NCBI GenBank assembly: GCA_021372355.1
Contig: JAJFUQ010000130.1
Location: 1 to 34,577 of the forward strand
Direction of reading: 5' to 3'
DNA length: 34,577 nt
DNA from: Nocardiaceae bacterium
GTDB taxonomy: Bacteria > Actinomycetota > Actinomycetes > Mycobacteriales > Mycobacteriaceae
This document shows, one piece after another, positions 30,453 to 34,577 of this stretch. Within the stretch, counting starts at the first letter, position 1, and the number at the start of each line of letters is the position of its first letter. Under the pieces are notes generated by a model that saw nothing but the letters and a program-made list of their open reading frames with translations, made no database searches and was not told the DNA's origin. Made by a program: the position numbers and the translations under genes.

Positions 30453-30489
30453 TTTCGGGCCTGTTCGTGCATAACGAACAGGCCCGAAA
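30453..30489 (+). terminator. Terminator of htpG
   Basis: TTTCGGGCCTGTTCG and CGAACAGGCCCGAAA form a perfect 15-bp stem with a 7-nt loop, 8 bp after the htpG stop. There is no long T-tract after it. Confidence 0.8.
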
Positions 30490-30528
30490 TGCATCTACCT
30501 GGGCTAACGGTTTCCTAACCGGCAGATT

Positions 30529-30601
30529 GAAGCCCTCCGAAGATCACCCGTGCGCCCATAACGTCCCACGTTGCAAGGACATTCGCGACGGGGAGGGCTT
30601 C
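30529..30601 (+). promoter_or_regulatory. Leader inverted repeat that would mask the M23 gene ribosome site
   Basis: GAAGCCCTCC at 30529-30538 is exactly complementary to GGAGGGCTTC at 30592-30601, with 53 nt between, and a G-U pair can extend it. The right arm contains the GGAGGG Shine-Dalgarno and ends 1 nt before the ATG at 30603. If both arms are transcribed, folding would block translation. Known c-di-AMP (ydaO) signature sequences are not seen. Pairing is observed; control is inferred. Confidence 0.5.
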
Positions 30602-30602
30602 G

Positions 30603-31292
30603 ATGCGACGGATTCGCCGGTCTAAGTTGCGCCGGGCTGCCTGGGTAGGCACTGCCATGGGCATCGGCTTCGTCGCCGCCGAACTCGCGCTTGCTCCGAT
30701 GTCCCCCGCCAATGCCGCAGAGGAACCCAGTGTCAAACACTCGCTGTCGTCGGCGATCGTCGAGGCGCGCGACGTCATCTCCTGCTTGACCAAGGGCGCG
30801 ACCGGCGACGACTGCGTCTCTTCCGTCCCGATGTCGGCTGCCAACGTCCTCATCACGCGTGCGGCGCTCGTGCCGCCTCCGAAGCCGAAGGCATTGCCGG
30901 GCGTCGTCGTGCCGCCGACCAAGGGGTTCATCAGCTCGATGTGGGGCGACGGCCGTGAGCACAAGGGCATCGACATCGCCAACTCCGAGGGAACTCCGAT
31001 CCGCGCGGTCGCCGACGGCGACGTCATCGACGCGGGGCCGGCTGATGGCTTCGGCTTGTGGGTCCGAATCCGTCACACCGATGGCACCGTCACGACGTAT
31101 GGGCACAACTTCGTGAACCTCGTGAAGGTCGGCGACCACGTCATGGCCGGTCAGGAAATCGCGACGGTCGGCAATCGCGGCGAATCCACGGGCCCCCATC
31201 TGCACTTCGCCGTCACCGCGCCCGACGGCGTCACCCCCATCGATCCGTTCCCGTGGCTGAACGTCAATTCGGCTCTACCAACGGTGTCCTGA
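30603..31292 (+). CDS. Secreted M23-family (LytM-like) peptidase, copy 1
   Basis: The 229-residue protein has a basic start (MRRIRRSKLRR) and a signal peptide with likely cleavage after ANA near residue 38. The spacer holds two cysteines (Cys61, Cys71), probably a disulphide. The M23 domain (about 105-225) has zinc ligands His120 and Asp124 (HKGIDIA) and His201 of HLHF, and catalytic His168 (TTYGHN) and His199, all intact. It should cut peptide cross-links or stems in peptidoglycan. GGGGAGGG lies about 6 nt before ATG, inside an inverted repeat. The second copy starts 14 bp downstream. Confidence 0.9.
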   Translation: MRRIRRSKLRRAAWVGTAMGIGFVAAELALAPMSPANAAEEPSVKHSLSSAIVEARDVISCLTKGATGDDCVSSVPMSAANVLITRAALVPPPKPKALPGVVVPPTKGFISSMWGDGREHKGIDIANSEGTPIRAVADGDVIDAGPADGFGLWVRIRHTDGTVTTYGHNFVNLVKVGDHVMAGQEIATVGNRGESTGPHLHFAVTAPDGVTPIDPFPWLNVNSALPTVS

Positions 31293-31306
31293 ACGAGGAG
31301 GAAGAA

Positions 31307-32014
31307 ATGCGTGCATTCACCCGAATCGGGGTCAGCGTTGCTGCCGGCGTGGTCTCGAGCCTTGCCATCGCCGCACCGGCCGGTGCCGACACGATCTCTG
31401 CAGTGACGAACGCAGCGGGCGCCGTCACGTCCACCGCGGGCGCTGTCGCCGGGACAGTGGCGACGAACTTGGCCAAGCCAAGCACCCAACAGACCCTCAA
31501 GCAGGCCGTCCTCAAGGCCGGCGGACTGCTCGGCTGTGTCCTCGGAACCGGATCATCGATGGGATCGTCGCTCGGGTCATCGAACCTGACGTCCACCGTC
31601 GGCTGCCTCATCGGCGGAACGCTCGGCGGGAACTCGATCGGTGCCGTCAATCTCCCCGCGAACGGCCCGATCACGTCGAACTTCGGCGACGGCCGCAACC
31701 ACCAGGGCATCGACATCGGCGCCGATCAGGGCAGTCCGATCCGGGCCGCCACCTCAGGCGAAGTCATCGACAGCGGCCCCGCACAGGGTTACGGCGAGTG
31801 GATTCGGGTCAAGGCCGCGGATGGCACGATCACGACCTACGGCCACAACGACACCAACCTCGTGTCCGTCGGCGACCACGTCACGGCGGGCCAAGTGATC
31901 GGCACGGTCGGAAACCGCGGCGAATCGAGCGGCCCCCATCTGCACTTCCAGGTCGAACCCGCCGGCGCCGGTCCGGTCGACCCGATCCCGTGGCTCGCCG
32001 CGCACGGCGCGTGA
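31307..32014 (+). CDS. Secreted M23-family (LytM-like) peptidase, copy 2
   Basis: The 235-residue protein has a signal peptide (MRAFTRIGVSVAAGVVSSLA) with cleavage near AGA at about 27. An Ala/Gly/Ser/Thr-rich spacer follows with Cys77 and Cys100. The M23 domain (about 120-233) has His132, Asp136, His180, His211 and His213, so it should be active. It is a clear paralogue of copy 1: both share NRGES-GPHLHF, TTYGHN and DP-PWL. The spacer differs, being glycine-rich here (SSMGSSLGSSNLTSTVG). GAGGAGGAAG precedes the ATG at 31307. The longer frame upstream overlaps copy 1 and is not real. It converges on xthA with 15 bp between stops. Confidence 0.9.
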   Translation: MRAFTRIGVSVAAGVVSSLAIAAPAGADTISAVTNAAGAVTSTAGAVAGTVATNLAKPSTQQTLKQAVLKAGGLLGCVLGTGSSMGSSLGSSNLTSTVGCLIGGTLGGNSIGAVNLPANGPITSNFGDGRNHQGIDIGADQGSPIRAATSGEVIDSGPAQGYGEWIRVKAADGTITTYGHNDTNLVSVGDHVTAGQVIGTVGNRGESSGPHLHFQVEPAGAGPVDPIPWLAAHGA

Positions 32015-32029
32015 GTCATGCGGGCTGAG

Positions 32030-32911
32030 CTATTTGGACTGGGGCAGCTTCACGCCTGAGGTACGCCCGGCGGGCGCCGACGGCGGCGGGACCATCGGTC
32101 CGATGTCTCCGTCGGGTGCGGTGTCTAGGTCGACGATGACGGGCGCGTGATCGCTCGGACCTGTCCCCTTGCGCGCTTCGCGGTCGATCCACGCGGCTTG
32201 AACACGTTGCGCCACCGGCGAACTCGCGAGGATCAGGTCGATCCGCATGCCGAGGTTCTTGTGGAACATTCCGGCACGGTAGTCCCAGTAACTGAACACT
32301 CGCTCATTCGGCCACCGGTCGCGGACAACGTCATGCAAACCGAGCGCTTGCAGATCACGCAGCGCGTTCCGCTCCGGCACGGTCACGTGCGTCTGACCGA
32401 TGAACGCCTTCGGATTGAACACGTCGGCATCCGTCGGCGCGATGTTCATGTCGCCACAGACCAGCGCGTTCTCCGGTCCTGCCTGCACATCATCACGGAG
32501 CTTGGCGAGCCATTCGAGCTTGTAGTTGTAGTGCTCCGAATCCGGTTCCCGACCGTTCGGGACGTACAGCGAGTGGACCCGGATGCCGCCGCAGACCGCG
32601 GAGATCGCCCGTGCTTCGACGTGTGGGAAGCCAGGTTGGTCGGGCAACCCGACGACGACGTCCTCGAGGCCGACCTTCGACAACAGCGCCACGCCGTTCC
32701 ACTGCGGCTCGCCGTTGACCGCGAGCTCGTAGCCGCGCGACTCCAGCTCATCGCCGAGAAAGTTCCAGAACCAGTCCGTCGTGACCTTCAGCTCCTGCAG
32801 ACACACGACGTCCGGCTGCCGCTGGTCGAGCCATGGCAGAAACCGGGGCTGTCGAACCTTGATCGAATTGACGTTCCAGGTAGCGATACGCACCCGGTCA
32901 AGGTTAGTCAC
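32030..32911 (-). CDS. xthA: Exodeoxyribonuclease III / AP endonuclease
   Basis: The 293-residue protein is of the ExoIII type: VRIATWNVNSIKVRQPRF, VVCLQELKVT (catalytic Glu), SLYVPNGR, LVCGDMNIAPTDADVF (Asp and Asn), and GTGPSDHAPVIVDLD (Asp-His). It cuts DNA at abasic sites in base excision repair. The tail after residue about 265 is a Pro/Gly-rich extension (MVPPPSAPAGRTSGVKLP) not found in the core enzyme. GTG 32911 overlaps the stop of the CBS gene (GTGA), which supports this start over an internal GTG. Confidence 0.93.
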   Translation of the reverse strand: MTNLDRVRIATWNVNSIKVRQPRFLPWLDQRQPDVVCLQELKVTTDWFWNFLGDELESRGYELAVNGEPQWNGVALLSKVGLEDVVVGLPDQPGFPHVEARAISAVCGGIRVHSLYVPNGREPDSEHYNYKLEWLAKLRDDVQAGPENALVCGDMNIAPTDADVFNPKAFIGQTHVTVPERNALRDLQALGLHDVVRDRWPNERVFSYWDYRAGMFHKNLGMRIDLILASSPVAQRVQAAWIDREARKGTGPSDHAPVIVDLDTAPDGDIGPMVPPPSAPAGRTSGVKLPQSK

Positions 32912-33336
32912 CCCTGTTGGATGTACGCCTCCAGGTAGCCCCGGTCGTCCTCGAGCTGGGCGATGCGGTTCTTGACGACATCACCGATGCTGACGATGCC
33001 GGCGAGCGCACCGTCGTCGACGACCGGCATGTGCCGGATGTGCCGCTCGGTCATCGTCTCCGCCAAGCTGTCGACCGTGTCGCCGCTCGAACAAACGACG
33101 ACGGACGTGGTCATGATCTCCGCGACTTTGGCGTCGAGGACGGCGGCCCCGCGGTCATGCAGCTTGCGCACGACATCGCGCTCCGAAACGATGCCGATGA
33201 CGCCCGACGGATCGGTCACCACCACAGCACCGATGTTTTGGTCAGACAGGATGTCCAGCAGTTCGGTGACCGTGGCTTCGGGTGTCACGGTCGCTACGGC
33301 TGTCCCTTTGTGGTTCAGAATGTCTGCGATCTTCAT
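32908..33336 (-). CDS. CBS-domain-pair protein
   Basis: The 142-residue protein is two CBS domains only: about 8-60 (VTPEATVTELLDILSDQNIG, VIGIVSERDVVRKL) and about 72-130 (IMTTSVVVCSSGDTVDSLAE, HIRHMPVVDDGALAGIVSIG, DVVKNRI). Stand-alone CBS pairs bind adenine nucleotides or SAM; some are redox- or hypoxia-linked in mycobacteria, such as Hrp1, but there is no proof here. It overlaps xthA by 4 nt and should be co-transcribed with it. GGGAG lies about 7 nt before its ATG. Confidence 0.9.
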   Translation of the reverse strand: MKIADILNHKGTAVATVTPEATVTELLDILSDQNIGAVVVTDPSGVIGIVSERDVVRKLHDRGAAVLDAKVAEIMTTSVVVCSSGDTVDSLAETMTERHIRHMPVVDDGALAGIVSIGDVVKNRIAQLEDDRGYLEAYIQQG

Positions 33337-33401
33337 CGCAACTCCCGGTCGGCTCCGCTATACCTCTACGGTAGCCCTGAGAGGCCCACTACCAGCGTGT
33401 A

Positions 33402-34547
33402 TTACGCCGCGCGGCGACGGAGATAAATAAGTCCGCCGACGGCAGCCCCCACCAGCGCGAGCAACCCGATACTGACCAGCGGACGATAGAAGAACCAGGC
33501 AAGGGCAATCGCCGACGTGCCCAGGACGGCCGTCAGCACGAGCGCGATGAGCATGACGCCGAAACCCGCAGCCTTGCCCATGATCGGAATGAAACTGACC
33601 AACGTCGGCAGCGGAAAAAGCAGCATGACGAATCCGACGAACATCACCAGCAGTCCGACGCCACGCAGAATCCACGTGAGAACGCGGTTGTCGCTGTGGG
33701 CCTTCTCGAACATCGCCGCGGGCGTCTGGCTGCCCTTCTCGATCAGGAGCAATCGGTCGCCGGCCTTGGTTTGATAGTCAGTCACCGAACCGGCCGACTG
33801 CTTACCGATCACGCTCACCGATGAAGCCTGAACGACCTCGAATGAGATGCGCAGATCACCCACACGCGGGTTGCCGGGGTCGGCCCCGACGTAGACATCC
33901 CGACCGTCCACGCGTGCAGGCGGACCTGTCACGGCGATGATCTGGTCCGCCAGGTTGGTCACCATCGGTAGTTGCTCTGAACCGTCGAGTTTGGTCAGGA
34001 CGTTCGGACCGAGCGCAAATGCGCCGACATTCGCACCCGGAACGATGTTCGTTTCGTTGTCGAAGCGCTTTGGCGGATTCTGATGCCCGGATTTGTCGTT
34101 GAATCTCGACGAGTCGTGGACGTCGTCGTCCCACTCGGTTCGGTAGGTGTACGTCGTGACCGTCTCCTGACCGCCGCCGAGTCTGTCGTGCGTCTCGGAC
34201 TTCTTTTCTTCGACCCACTGGTACATCTGGACGATCCGAATGAGCTTGACCGCCGGGAACGACACTCCGAATACCGGATCGGTGGCCTCGCCGTGCAAGT
34301 TCAGCGGACCGGTGAAGTACACGAGCTTCCCGTTGTTGCGATCGTCGAGAGCCGAATCCGGTACGGCGAAAAACGCTCGCGCACCTTCGTCGAGTGACTT
34401 CTCGGTTTGCACCGATCGACCCTCGTTCCAGAACAAGCCGATCACCGATCCGGGAATCAACACGATTCCGAGCAGGGCCGCAAGGAAGGACGACCCGATC
34501 CGCGATAACCACGATTGACTCGTCGTGGTCGTCACCGAGTCCGGCAT
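33402..34547 (-). CDS. TMEM43-family membrane protein
   Basis: The 381-residue protein has one membrane helix near the N-terminus (about 17-39, AALLGIVLIPGSVIGLFWNE followed by GRSVQTEKSLDEGA), a large extracytoplasmic region, and about four helices near the C-terminus. FWNEGR, a central VQMYQWVEEKKSETHDRLGG and YTYRTEW are marks of the TMEM43 (DUF1625) family, whose bacterial role is unknown. The ATG is directly next to the stop of an upstream gene (TAGATG), so it is in an operon with it. Confidence 0.78.
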   Translation of the reverse strand: MPDSVTTTTSQSWLSRIGSSFLAALLGIVLIPGSVIGLFWNEGRSVQTEKSLDEGARAFFAVPDSALDDRNNGKLVYFTGPLNLHGEATDPVFGVSFPAVKLIRIVQMYQWVEEKKSETHDRLGGGQETVTTYTYRTEWDDDVHDSSRFNDKSGHQNPPKRFDNETNIVPGANVGAFALGPNVLTKLDGSEQLPMVTNLADQIIAVTGPPARVDGRDVYVGADPGNPRVGDLRISFEVVQASSVSVIGKQSAGSVTDYQTKAGDRLLLIEKGSQTPAAMFEKAHSDNRVLTWILRGVGLLVMFVGFVMLLFPLPTLVSFIPIMGKAAGFGVMLIALVLTAVLGTSAIALAWFFYRPLVSIGLLALVGAAVGGLIYLRRRAA

Positions 34548-34577
34548 CTAGAGCGCCAGAAGCAGCAGAATCACGAT
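34548..34577 (-). CDS. Last nine codons of an upstream gene with a hydrophobic end
   Basis: The frame reads IVILLLLAL then TAG, immediately before the TMEM43-family ATG. It is likely the C-terminus of a membrane protein that begins outside the window. Nothing more can be said. Confidence 0.45.
   Translation of the reverse strand: MVILLLLAL

Noticed and set aside
30490..30602. ydaO (c-di-AMP) riboswitch before the M23 gene
   Set aside because: The region is too short and the conserved core sequences are not seen; only the ribosome-site pairing remains.

Overview
The window looks like chromosomal DNA of a high-GC actinobacterium of the Corynebacteriales/Mycobacteriales (Gordonia-, Williamsia- or Rhodococcus-like; the genus cannot be fixed from sequence reading alone). 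The evidence is the Pup-proteasome genes (prcA, prcB, pup, dop, mpa), a TrmI next to them, a GlnX-GlnH-PknG sensor-kinase set, a GT87 mannosyltransferase, and GTG/TTG starts with many 4-nt start/stop overlaps. Genes are very densely packed: no gap exceeds about 240 bp, and I found no tRNA, rRNA, IS element or CRISPR array.

Layout. (1) 1-2806, minus strand: dop, pup, prcB and the start of prcA, the pupylation-proteasome operon. prcB carries an in-frame TAG 60 codons before its normal end. (2) 2847-7804: a 940-residue ATPase-SARP regulator running into dop, a divergent LuxR-type regulator with an atypical receiver, an 11-bp tandem repeat between them that fits a SARP operator, and an HNH/DUF222 gene broken by two compensating frameshifts. 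(3) 7991-11425: a DUF6924-like protein, a membrane protein, a YjbR protein, a GT87 mannosyltransferase and a perfect hairpin. (4) 11439-16857: mpa, an orphan NarL-type response regulator, trmI with an Ala/Glu repeat tail, a DHA2-type MFS exporter and a bidirectional terminator.

(5) 16881-25473, minus strand: the most interesting part. It is a seven-gene operon in which every junction overlaps or is 1 nt apart: glnX, glnH, an unknown helical protein, pknG, a PP2C phosphatase, a vWA protein and an FHA protein. The kinase, the phosphatase and the FHA protein all carry tandem zinc-ribbon modules. This reads as a complete phosphosignalling module (periplasmic amino-acid sensor, membrane relay, kinase, phosphatase, MIDAS adaptor, phosphothreonine reader), larger than the glnX-glnH-pknG trio of M. 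tuberculosis.

(6) 25714-34577: a RecB-family Fe-S nuclease, an O-methyltransferase, hisG and hisE, htpG with a strong terminator, two tandem secreted M23 peptidases (the first preceded by an inverted repeat that would mask its ribosome-binding site), xthA, a CBS-pair protein, a TMEM43-family membrane protein and the last codons of another gene.

The backbone order (proteasome genes, mpa, trmI, recB-like, hisG, hisE) matches M. tuberculosis Rv2109c-Rv2122c. Two blocks are extra here: the regulator-to-mannosyltransferase block between dop and mpa, and the PknG operon between trmI and recB.
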